A stretch of DNA of 26,525 nucleotides, taken from positions 2,690 through 29,214 of the forward strand of contig JASCIV010000245.1 in the NCBI GenBank assembly GCA_030374735.1. Direction: 5' to 3'. Source of the stretch: Gracilaria caudata (Eukaryota; Rhodophyta; Florideophyceae; Gracilariales; Gracilariaceae). Below the pieces are notes generated by a model, which saw nothing but the letters and a program-made list of their open reading frames with translations, was not told the origin of the DNA and searched no databases. Made by a program: the position numbers and the translations under genes. Positions 9,705 to 17,730 of this stretch are shown in pieces. Every line of letters begins with the position of its first letter. Position 1 is the first letter of the stretch.

Positions 9705-9851
9705 GAGAGGGGTTTCGGTTGCGCTCCGCGAAACACAGCGCGTGCTGAACTAAAAACTTTTATGCAATTTTCAAGCTGCAAGGGACCTCAATGCACACGG
9801 CGGATGCGCACGCGCGCCACTGCCGCCCACGCTCAAAGCAATGCACACAAT

Positions 9852-10511
9852 TCATCGCTCCGCGCTCATCAGTTCCTGGAAGTAGCGGTCGTGGTTGGCC
9901 TCATTCAGGTCCGACTCCTCCACCTTCTGTCGCGCCGTGAACCGATCACCCCAGCCGCCGCCAGCAATTCGGCTACGCACCTCCTCAAATCTCTTTCGCG
10001 TAGCGTCCTTGATGCGCGCCACATGTCTGTCCCTGTCCTTCTCCGCGTCGTGCTTCGCCGACGCAGTGTCACGTTGTTGTTGCTCCTTCCTCAACGCGTG
10101 CCACAACGTCATGGCCTTAATCGCGTCCACGACGGGCGCGCGCGTGCCAGCCCCGCTCCCCTCGCGCACAACCGGCGCCGACGAGCCGCCCTTCGCCTTC
10201 CCCTGCTTCGCGCCCGCTCTCGCCGACACCCTCTTCACCGCCACGCGTCCCGACACTCTAACCCGTCTCACTCGTTTTTCCGCCGCCTTCCTCGCCTTCC
10301 GTGCGCGTTCCCTCGCGCCACCGCCGCCTCCACCGCCGCTACCAGCGGTCTTGTTCGAATAGAAGCTCACAAGCGTGTCGGTGTTCTCCCTGACTGCGGG
10401 GTGCGCCACCGCGCGCGGCACCTTCCCAGCAGCGCGCTGTTCCCTCAGCCTCGCGATTGCCTCCCGCTCAGCGCGCGTCAGCACGCCGCCAGGTGTGAAG
10501 CAGCACGTCAT
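9852..10511 (-). CDS. Hypothetical basic protein with C-terminal coiled-coil segment
   Basis: The product is 219 residues and I do not recognise it. The N-terminal 55 residues (LTRAEREAIARLREQRAAGK, then DTLVSFYSNKTAG) look structured. A glycine run and an Ala/Arg/Lys-rich linker (about 57-110) follow. The C-terminal 90 residues are charged helix (WHALRKEQQQRD, RKRFEEVRSRIAG) ending with WGDRFTARQKVEESDLNEAN and DRYFQELM. That last block reads like a conserved motif and is the main reason for calling the gene real. The pI is clearly basic, so a nucleic-acid or nucleolar partner is possible, but this is a guess. It sits between PDS5 and PRP6 on the same strand. A plus-strand frame over the same bases (9895-10362) is Arg/Ser/Pro-rich shadow. 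Confidence 0.6.
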   Translation of the reverse strand: MTCCFTPGGVLTRAEREAIARLREQRAAGKVPRAVAHPAVRENTDTLVSFYSNKTAGSGGGGGGGARERARKARKAAEKRVRRVRVSGRVAVKRVSARAGAKQGKAKGGSSAPVVREGSGAGTRAPVVDAIKAMTLWHALRKEQQQRDTASAKHDAEKDRDRHVARIKDATRKRFEEVRSRIAGGGWGDRFTARQKVEESDLNEANHDRYFQELMSAER

Positions 10512-10754
10512 CGCTCAACAACAAACAAAACCGCGACAGAGCACCGCACCCAGCAAGCGCGCGCCCCAACGCCCCCATCGCTCTCGCCGCGCCTTAAAGC
10601 GCAGCGCGCGCGACCGTCCGCATCTCGTGCCGCACACACACAAACGTTACGAACAGCACTCGCCGTTACACGGCGCGCGCGCGCCACGTTCGTAACGGTG
10701 GCTTGTGACGGGCACATGCACGGCGCGCGCGTGACGCGCCTTACAGCGGCAGCC

Positions 10755-13517
10755 TTACACCATGCCGCGCACTCGCGATCGTTTGGTCACGCCGTCCGCC
10801 GCGGCGCGCAGCACCTGCACCAGCGTCATGCGCTCGTTTCCGCGCCGCTTCGACACGCTGATCCACAGCTCGCCGCGCGTCGGCTCAGCGTCTTCCGCGT
10901 CCTTCTCCACGCGCCGCAGCAGCCGCTCATCGCCGCCCTCCCTCTCCAGCGCCAGCAGCGTCGCCCACGCATCGCCGTACTCCGGCGCCGCCCTCGTGGC
11001 CCTTCTCATCCACTCCCGCGCCCTGCCCACCTTTCCCGAGCGCCACACCAACTTCGCCACCTCCAGCAGCACCCACGCGTCTTCTCCACACGCCTTGATC
11101 GCGTCCACGCCGCGCGCCTTCGCCGACACGTCCGCCTCCAGCGCCACAGCCACCGCCCACAGTTTGCCCGACCGTCTGCACTCCTGCAACGCGCGCGCAA
11201 GCACTCGTTTTGCCGCGCCGCTTCCCTGTCGCACCTCCAGGTACACGCACTCCCGCCACACCACTTCCACTTCCGTACTACCTCTCAGTTTGTTTCGCGC
11301 GCGCTCCAGCACAGCCCTCGCCTTCGCCACGCGTGCGCCACGCTCTTCCCATCTCGCATACCCGATCCAAACAAACGCGTTCTTGTTACACTGCTCCACC
11401 GCCTTTCTGTACACTGCACCAGCGTCGCTATACGTGCCTCGAGACCCGTCACGCCCATCTTCCGTCACCATCACATCATCGTCAGCGCGTCGTTCGTACC
11501 ATTGCGCCAACATCAGCCACAGTTTCGCCGCCTTCTTGTGCGCCCGCAGACCCTCTTCCAGAAGCCGTTGTTCTTCCTTCTCATCTCCAATCTGCCGTTC
11601 AACCAGCGCGCTCTTCATAAACACTCGTGCAGAAGCGCAACCACTCGCGCTACCTGTCGCCCGTTCCCTTGCCTTCTGCAGCATTGCCCGAGCCTTCATC
11701 AGCTCTCCACTCTCAGTCTCGATCTTCGCGGCAGCCAGCCACAGTTCCTCCTGCTCACCGTTTCTCGCAAGCGCTTGTTGCAACACCTGTCGTCCAGCAT
11801 CCGCACCCTCTGCTTTCCACTTATCCTTCGCCAACATGAGCCAAAGTATCACTGTTTCCGTACATTTTGATATTCCCCTTTGTAGCACTGCTTGTACGCG
11901 TTTGTGCTCACCCCCTCTGCGCTCAAAGTCCGCGAATGTTGCCCACAGTTCTTCTCTACCCGCAAACACCTCTGTCACGTGCACATAAACGGCTCTTGCA
12001 ATCTCTCTGTGACCTTTTGTTTCCATGCTGCTTGCTTCCTCTAACCATCGCTCCTCGCGTTCATCCGCATTCACGCCAATTCCGATCGTGTTGCGTATAA
12101 TGGCCTTCACTGTTCCAGGATATCCACCCTGCTCCATTGTTACTGCCTGCTCCACCCATCGTTGGCGCGAAAGCTCCACAAATTTCACAGCTTGTTGTAT
12201 AATCCTTGACATTTCCTCATTTTCCACGCCATATTCTGCTTCTTCTAGTTGTGCCGCTGTTACCCAAACAGTCACATCCCCAGAAACCACTTTTTGCGCT
12301 CTCTTTAGAACCTGCTTCGCCCTCTCATAAGTCTCCAATCTCGCCAATGCGATCCACATATCCACCTCCTCTGGTACGCTTTCGACAGCTCTGCGAAGCA
12401 AAAGTCGTGCCCCAGCAGGGTCTTCAAGTTCAATAGCAGCTTTCCAAACACCCACGCTTTTTGGAATCACCTCCAAAGCTTTTCGAAGCACCCGCCTTTT
12501 CGCCGACGTATCGTACTCCAAAGCAGCTGCTTGGAGCCAGATCTTGCTCGACTTGGGAACGTTCTTCACCCCCATGGCAAGAATTCGTTTCGCAACCTTT
12601 CGATCCTGATGAATTCGTGCTGCCTCAACCCACACATCCTCCTCCTTTGGACAGCGTCGGCATCCTTCAAGGATTTTCTGACGTGCTACTGAGATTTCGC
12701 CAAGAGTTTCTTCCAGACGAGCTGCTGCAATCCATCCCGGCGCGTGCGATGCATTGGTTTCCGTGATGCATTCGAGAAGACGTCTTGCTCTTTTTACATC
12801 TCCCAGTGCGGAATCACTGGACAATCTCATTCCCGAAAGCTGTGACAAGTAGTTATCGGCGTCAACTGTGGCGTTCTCAGTGACGCTATTGTTGGCACGA
12901 TCAAGGTTTTGTCCCAGCACAGATGCTCTTCCCTGCCCAATTGCTGCTAAATCAGTCACATCCTCTTCGCCGTCTGAATCTGTTGCCACATAACCCACAT
13001 TCTGGCTAGCACCTGTGAGAACTGAGTCGGGCACTGGAGTGAACCTTTCAAATGTCTGCTTCTTGATCGACCTGTCGCCAATATCTGGAATAGAGGCCCA
13101 TTCATCATCGGAGATTTTCTTCAGGTCGGACTTTAGGTCTGCAAACTGCTGCTTCACTGTGGGGTTAGCGTCGCGATACTTTTTCAGCTCTTCCTGCAAC
13201 TTTTCCTCGCGTTGTTTCTGACGACGTGATTTCATTCTCTGTTCTACCTGTTCGTAAATTTCATCGGCTTCAGCATCATCCTCTTCATAGATGGCATCTG
13301 CAAACACCGCCACGTCATTATCGTCGAGCGCGCGTGTGTCTGTTGGATTGTTCTCCTCATCTTCATCATCATATGACACGTCTTCAGATCGCTCGAGTCG
13401 TCGTCGCTTCGAGGCGGCAATGAATACAGCGGCTGACGTTTCGCGACGGGCATCGCCTAGTAATCTCTTGGGCACAGGAGGACGCTTATTCGAGACTGTC
13501 GGAACTGCGGGCTTCAT
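10755..13517 (-). CDS. PRP6: Pre-mRNA splicing factor PRP6 (U5/tri-snRNP, HAT repeats)
   Basis: The product is 920 residues, matching the family size (human PRPF6 about 940). Known role: PRP6 bridges U5 and U4/U6 snRNPs in the tri-snRNP and is needed for pre-mRNA splicing in the nucleus. The N-terminal PRP1_N region is clear: a short basic leader, acidic DDEDEENN, DNDVAVFADAIYEEDDAEAD (66-85), then EQRMKSRRQKQREEKLQEEL and DLKKISDDEWASIPDIGD. From about residue 235 to the end there are serial HAT repeats with the W-x2-A-A-x-L-E pattern (for example APGWIAAARLEE, KIWLQAAALEYD, DMWIALARLE, ELWLAAAKIE, KLWLMLAQWYERR). The 3' half of the gene is visibly more GC-rich, with many Ala/Arg codons, than the 5' half. 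The gene is divergent from RAD17. Confidence 0.95.
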   Translation of the reverse strand: MKPAVPTVSNKRPPVPKRLLGDARRETSAAVFIAASKRRRLERSEDVSYDDEDEENNPTDTRALDDNDVAVFADAIYEEDDAEADEIYEQVEQRMKSRRQKQREEKLQEELKKYRDANPTVKQQFADLKSDLKKISDDEWASIPDIGDRSIKKQTFERFTPVPDSVLTGASQNVGYVATDSDGEEDVTDLAAIGQGRASVLGQNLDRANNSVTENATVDADNYLSQLSGMRLSSDSALGDVKRARRLLECITETNASHAPGWIAAARLEETLGEISVARQKILEGCRRCPKEEDVWVEAARIHQDRKVAKRILAMGVKNVPKSSKIWLQAAALEYDTSAKRRVLRKALEVIPKSVGVWKAAIELEDPAGARLLLRRAVESVPEEVDMWIALARLETYERAKQVLKRAQKVVSGDVTVWVTAAQLEEAEYGVENEEMSRIIQQAVKFVELSRQRWVEQAVTMEQGGYPGTVKAIIRNTIGIGVNADEREERWLEEASSMETKGHREIARAVYVHVTEVFAGREELWATFADFERRGGEHKRVQAVLQRGISKCTETVILWLMLAKDKWKAEGADAGRQVLQQALARNGEQEELWLAAAKIETESGELMKARAMLQKARERATGSASGCASARVFMKSALVERQIGDEKEEQRLLEEGLRAHKKAAKLWLMLAQWYERRADDDVMVTEDGRDGSRGTYSDAGAVYRKAVEQCNKNAFVWIGYARWEERGARVAKARAVLERARNKLRGSTEVEVVWRECVYLEVRQGSGAAKRVLARALQECRRSGKLWAVAVALEADVSAKARGVDAIKACGEDAWVLLEVAKLVWRSGKVGRAREWMRRATRAAPEYGDAWATLLALEREGGDERLLRRVEKDAEDAEPTRGELWISVSKRRGNERMTLVQVLRAAADGVTKRSRVRGMV

Positions 13518-14023
13518 GGTTTTACGAGTAGAGTTGGGCGGTTACAAAGCCTCTTTTCTGTTAGTAAAACGAGGATATCGCGGGACGTTTTGCTCTTGTT
13601 CTCTTGCACTTACGTTGGAGAATTATGGTGGTAAACAATACCAAGCTTTGCTGCGAGTCAGAGAGCCAATTTAATAACCGTTGGCTACAGCTTGCTAATA
13701 CCGTTCTATGACTAACACTCTTAGAAGTCTATCGACGGCGAGGAGTGAGCTGGGTCTCGAACTCCTTCCACACACTTCCGCTATGCGTGACAAAGGCATT
13801 TACCAGTGAATGCACAGCTGCCGAAAAGAAATCTTTTCTGAATTTTAGGATCAACTTCCCTTCCGGATACCGCTTCTTTTCGTTTGAACGCGTGCCGCAG
13901 TGGCCGCTGCCACTCGAAAAGCATCATCTTGAAGGTGTCTGATCTGTGTACGACGGTAGCGCTACATGCTCAAAATTGTAATCGTCGACCAACCTGCAGC
14001 TTTTTGTTTCAGCTCAGAACACC
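13518..14023. promoter_or_regulatory. Divergent intergenic region between PRP6 and RAD17
   Basis: These 506 bases should carry both promoters. If RAD17 starts at the internal ATG 14162 the region is 644 bases. It is closer to even base composition than most gaps here. I see no TATA box or E2F-type site. A pol III B-box-like word (minus strand, 13753-13762) has no tRNA around it. Confidence 0.4.
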
Positions 14024-15910
14024 TTGGTGCACGCCTTGCGTGGGGAGCTTTATGTGCAAGACCCGGTAAGACAGGGGACCGCGAACCGGTGCGACACAAA
14101 CTGTGCAAATCATGTACGTGGATTGGGTGTGAATACCAACCGCTGCACAACTTCGACTGGAATGGTTCTGACTTCGCAAAGTAGGAAACGCCAGCGTGAA
14201 TCTCAAAGCAACGAACCAAAACCGGACCCCATCGAGACAGTTGAGGACTTTGAATTTAGAGAAAGGGACCAGTCGAGTGATTCATCTCAACTTCGGGAAG
14301 TGCGGCATCGAGGTGCAGCAGGCTCTACATCTCCGATTGAACTGAACGGATATGACTCTCCAAAGCAGTGGTGCTGGGCTGACCGATACTCCGATTTACA
14401 CTCTCAAACCGGGCTTGCGGTATCAACGAAGAAGTTCAATGAGGTCGTGGGGTGGCTAGGTCTCGCCCTGGAGCACTTGGCGCCGAGGTTCCTTGTGCTA
14501 AGTGGACCGCCTGGGTGTGGGAAAGCTTCTGCAGTTACCGCTGCGTGTGAAAAGCTAGGATGTACGATATTCAAATGGGACGCTCCGTTGACAGGCTCAA
14601 GAGGAATATCGACGACACTTATTGAAGACTTTCAGTCGTTTGTTGTTGGAACTCGCTACCAAAGTCTTGTGTCCACCTCCATTGACGAACAGAGTGGCAT
14701 TGAAAGCAACCCACAATCCACGAAATCCGAAAGCGCAAGAGGCAAACAAGTTCTTGTAATTGACGACTTACCACTGCACATATCCGATCTCAGAGACCAT
14801 AGAGAATCTGTTCAGCAGCTTTTCTGGAACATTGCCAGATTTGCACCGTATCCAACAGTCCTTCTGCTTTCTGACAACGACAAGGGTATTCATCGTTTGT
14901 CAAACACGATGTTAGGCTCCTCCCTGCTTGATTCGAAATGGGTTGGCTCTATTTCCATCCCCCCTGTAACTTCTTCAATGATGAGGAAGCGCTTACAACA
15001 GATTTTGGCTATAGAAAGCATAACAATCCCTCATGATCAGCTTGAGTTGATCATTTCTTCAAGCAATGGTGACATTCGATCCGCCCTCAACAATTTAGAG
15101 CTGTCAATCATTCGTGCAAAACAAACAGAACCTAACCACCAAGCTGAGCGGTCACTTCGACGAAAGAAGAGACCAAGAGTGAAAAAGGAAAGCAAAAACT
15201 CGCTGTTCATGGAACTTGACAGGGATATAACGCTCAGCACGTATCACGCGGTTTCTAAGATACTGAACAACAAGAAGGGTGAAAACGGTCGATCGCGATA
15301 TATTGCGGAACAAATTCTTGAAGAAGCTCGGATTGACCCTTCCACTTTCATTTCATTCCTTCATCACAACTATCCCGACTTTTTCGGTAATTCGGATGAT
15401 GTCGTGCCCACCCTTACGTGCTTGTCGGAAGCAGATACTCTACTTCCGTGGCGTCAAGAAGATGACTTTCGAGTAGATTTGAGAGAATGCGCTGCGTCAA
15501 TTGTCACTAGAGGTTTTCTATACTTTAATACACAACCTAACAGAAACGGTTGGCGCCCTATACACGGGCCAGAATCCCACAAGATAAGGAGGGCGGGGCG
15601 TAATCATGTACAATACTCAAAGAAGCTGTTCACAAGCCGTAGGCATCCACATCTATCCACGCGATCCGAAGTGTGCGAAACTCTACCTTACGCCAACAAA
15701 ATCGGGGAGTTGTCCGCATCGAGTTGCTTCCCTTCCGCCTCGAACACGAAAGAACCGCGAGGGACTGTTTGCGGCGAAGCTAGAATAGAAACCACCAATG
15801 GTACAAACTGCAGCATGGACACCATTGGCAACAAAACAATTTGTGATGACGCGGAAGATGCAGAAGACCTCACAGATCCTATTGAAGATTGGGATGATGG
15901 TACATGGTGA
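14024..15910 (+). CDS. RAD17: Checkpoint clamp loader RAD17
   Basis: The frame codes for 628 residues. Known role: RAD17 replaces RFC1 in a clamp loader that puts the 9-1-1 clamp on damaged DNA and activates ATR signalling. Evidence: WADRYSDLHSQTGLAVSTKK with EVVGWL (118-145), a Walker A GPPGCGKA (161-168), Walker B VLVIDDLP (243-250), and an AAA+ lid segment NGDIRSALNNLELSI. A Lys/Arg-rich segment (RRKKRPRVKKES) follows, and then the RAD17-type C-terminal domain. The protein ends in an acidic DPIEDWDDGTW tail. Oddity: the Walker A Ser/Thr after Lys167 is Ala168, with Ser169 next. Residues 1-46 look non-coding, so the likelier start is Met47 at 14162, just before a KRQRE nuclear-localisation-like motif. 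That gives 582 residues, near fission-yeast Rad17. Confidence 0.88.
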   Translation: MVHALRGELYVQDPVRQGTANRCDTNCANHVRGLGVNTNRCTTSTGMVLTSQSRKRQRESQSNEPKPDPIETVEDFEFRERDQSSDSSQLREVRHRGAAGSTSPIELNGYDSPKQWCWADRYSDLHSQTGLAVSTKKFNEVVGWLGLALEHLAPRFLVLSGPPGCGKASAVTAACEKLGCTIFKWDAPLTGSRGISTTLIEDFQSFVVGTRYQSLVSTSIDEQSGIESNPQSTKSESARGKQVLVIDDLPLHISDLRDHRESVQQLFWNIARFAPYPTVLLLSDNDKGIHRLSNTMLGSSLLDSKWVGSISIPPVTSSMMRKRLQQILAIESITIPHDQLELIISSSNGDIRSALNNLELSIIRAKQTEPNHQAERSLRRKKRPRVKKESKNSLFMELDRDITLSTYHAVSKILNNKKGENGRSRYIAEQILEEARIDPSTFISFLHHNYPDFFGNSDDVVPTLTCLSEADTLLPWRQEDDFRVDLRECAASIVTRGFLYFNTQPNRNGWRPIHGPESHKIRRAGRNHVQYSKKLFTSRRHPHLSTRSEVCETLPYANKIGELSASSCFPSASNTKEPRGTVCGEARIETTNGTNCSMDTIGNKTICDDAEDAEDLTDPIEDWDDGTW

Positions 15911-16113
15911 GCTTTTTGATCGAGAAGCCCAACTCCATTTCCTTCAACAAAGCTCGAGCGCACATAGCGAAACACTGGATCGTCATTCGAAAAACACCGC
16001 AGCAAAAAAAAAGAAGCAGCCAGCCGTGCTTGAATGCATGTACAACATAGCTTATACAGGATAAAACAAGTGGCTATGGCAACTTTTTGTCAGGTCGCCA
16101 GAGGCGCACACTG

Positions 16114-17373
16114 TTAGATGGCTATGTCAAGTTCGTGCGGCTGCGGAATGTCGGAAGCGCGAATATGTTCAGGCTCATCACTTGCGAGCTTTTCTTGTGC
16201 TCTTCGTCTTCTCTCCTTTCTTTCCTTCTTCTTCGCCTCTTGTTCGCGTTTTTTGCTCGATTTGGCATGCTTTTTTTGCGTGGTGCGTTGCTGCTCCAGC
16301 TGTGATATTACATGAAGAGCTGCGCGCGCGTTGCTTTTGATGTCGAGCAGCTCTTCGTGGATGGTTTCCGTCTGTCGACGCACCGAATCTCGATATCTTT
16401 GCTCATCATCGCTGCTGTCATCGGGCTGCGTTGATGAACCATCGCTCTGAGAAGATGTGGAAGCGGACGTGAAGCGGCGCCTTCGACTGTCCTTGTGCGC
16501 TTTGAGCGCCCTCTTTCGGTACGAACTTCTGGCACTATCAATGGTTTCAAAGTGCGCTTCCAGCTTTTTGGTGGCCGCCTTCATCTCGCGCTCAATGTTG
16601 TGCGCCGCGTTCTTGGCGTCACTGGCGCGTTTTGCGGACGACTCTGCGGCGCGAATGTTTTTTGCGGCGCGACGAGCCTTGTCCACGACGGTACAGGCGT
16701 CATGATGCGCGCGTTCGGTGCGCTTCCACATGGCAGACACGCTGTGTCGGTCGGAATGCTTTCTGAAGCGAAGGCCTCGATTACTGGAAGGCTCTTCTGG
16801 CGGCGGCTCGCTTTCGTCGTGGTCGCGCTTGGTGGGCGGGCGCGGCAGCGGCAGCGGATCATGCTGCGCGGGGAGCTGGAGCTCGGCGGTGTGTAACGGG
16901 CGCACTGAGGCGTAGTGCTCGCCGAAATGGTACGACAGATGGATTGTGGTGGCGTTGTTGGCGGGGTGATTGCGGATGTCGTACGAGGGCTTTCCGCTCT
17001 GGTGCACGCGAATGTTGACGTGGCACGCCATCGAGATGGCCTGCAGTTCTAGGTTATCGGCCCACACGCCATCGTTGCGCATCTCGGTGACGTACTCGTC
17101 AAAGCTGTGTTCCTCGTCGTCGATGAAATGCTTGTAGTGGTCGGCGTGCGCCAGCAGGTAGTCGCAAGCGAGTTGGCGCAGCGTGATGTGCTCGTGTTCG
17201 GAGCCGTACAGCTGGTCGGACACGGCGCGGAAGAAGCAGTTGCCATCGTTGGCGACGTCTCGAATGAGCAGCCCGGAGGGGCGCAGCAGCTCGGAGAAGG
17301 CGGCGATATCGAGCTCCTGCAGCGGCGGCGGCGGCGAGTGTTGCGTCGGGGCGGCTCTCTGCCTCCTTCCCAT
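16114..17373 (-). CDS. OTU-domain deubiquitinase, OTUD3-like
   Basis: The product is 419 residues from ATG 17373 (MGRRQRAAP). The OTU cysteine-protease domain fills roughly residues 20-160: LLIRDVANDGNCFFRAVSDQ holds Asp43 and nucleophile Cys46. NDGVWADNLELQAISMACHV and VHQSG follow, and HLSYHFGEHYASVRP supplies catalytic His153. This order and length resemble OTUD3-type enzymes, which cleave ubiquitin from substrates. From about 210 to 400 the chain is highly charged and helical with Ala/Lys/Glu coiled-coil character, Ser/Asp runs and a KKREQEAKKKERKERRRR stretch. A nuclear or nucleolar location is inferred. The frame is open upstream to an ATG at 17673, but the added 100 residues are a Thr-His and Arg-Pro low-complexity leader overlying E2F-like sites, so I prefer 17373. 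The stop faces RAD17 across 203 bases. Confidence 0.85.
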   Translation of the reverse strand: MGRRQRAAPTQHSPPPPLQELDIAAFSELLRPSGLLIRDVANDGNCFFRAVSDQLYGSEHEHITLRQLACDYLLAHADHYKHFIDDEEHSFDEYVTEMRNDGVWADNLELQAISMACHVNIRVHQSGKPSYDIRNHPANNATTIHLSYHFGEHYASVRPLHTAELQLPAQHDPLPLPRPPTKRDHDESEPPPEEPSSNRGLRFRKHSDRHSVSAMWKRTERAHHDACTVVDKARRAAKNIRAAESSAKRASDAKNAAHNIEREMKAATKKLEAHFETIDSARSSYRKRALKAHKDSRRRRFTSASTSSQSDGSSTQPDDSSDDEQRYRDSVRRQTETIHEELLDIKSNARAALHVISQLEQQRTTQKKHAKSSKKREQEAKKKERKERRRRAQEKLASDEPEHIRASDIPQPHELDIAI

Positions 17374-17730
17374 CGCGGAGCGCGCGCGCTGTGTCGGGGC
17401 GCTGTGGGGGCGGCGGGCGGCGGGAAAGCGACGCGGCACGTGCGACGAGGCGGAGCTGTGAGGAGATACAGGGCGCGGCGCCTTTTGCGGTGCGCTGACG
17501 TAGTCGCAGAGCAACGCGGAACAAGCTGTCGTTTGGACCAATTTTTGGATAGCAGCGCGTGTGCGGGAGTGCGCGCGCGCTCGCACGAGTGGCGTTTGGC
17601 GCGTTTGCGCGAAGGCGCGAAAAAAGCGTGCAGATACGTGCGTCGCATCGGTGTGTGTGTGTGTGGTCGCCACCGGCTCGTTCAGCGCGCTTCACAGTGG
17701 CGAGCGTTTACGCGCTATCCTAAAACACGC
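17374..17730. promoter_or_regulatory. Upstream region of the OTU gene with clustered E2F-type motifs
   Basis: These 357 bases lie between the OTU start and the stop of the BRCA1/BARD1-like gene. TTTGGCGC occurs at 17595-17602, and GCGCGAAA (reverse of TTTCGCGC) at 17615-17622, both fitting TTTSSCGC. A short (GT)n run lies at about 17650-17664. The region is also readable as an in-frame extension of the OTU ORF (to 17673), which I think is non-coding. Confidence 0.35.

Noticed and set aside
9435..11870. 811-codon plus-strand open frame over the hypothetical gene, the start of PDS5 and the 3' part of PRP6
   Set aside because: It is Arg/His/Ser/Pro/Leu low complexity without any domain, and it lies antisense to recognisable PRP6 HAT repeats. 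GC-rich codon bias of the minus-strand genes keeps it open.
10762..11988. 408-codon plus-strand frame antisense to PRP6
   Set aside because: Ser/Ala/Thr/Arg-rich with no motif. PRP6 on the other strand is certain.
13753..13762. Pol III B-box-like word GTTCGAGACC on the minus strand
   Set aside because: The flanks do not form a T-arm stem, and no acceptor stem or A box is found at tRNA distance.
17374..17673. 100-codon N-terminal extension of the OTU protein
   Set aside because: Low-complexity Thr-His and Arg-Pro reading over a (GT)n tract and E2F-like motifs. The OTU domain follows naturally from ATG 17373.
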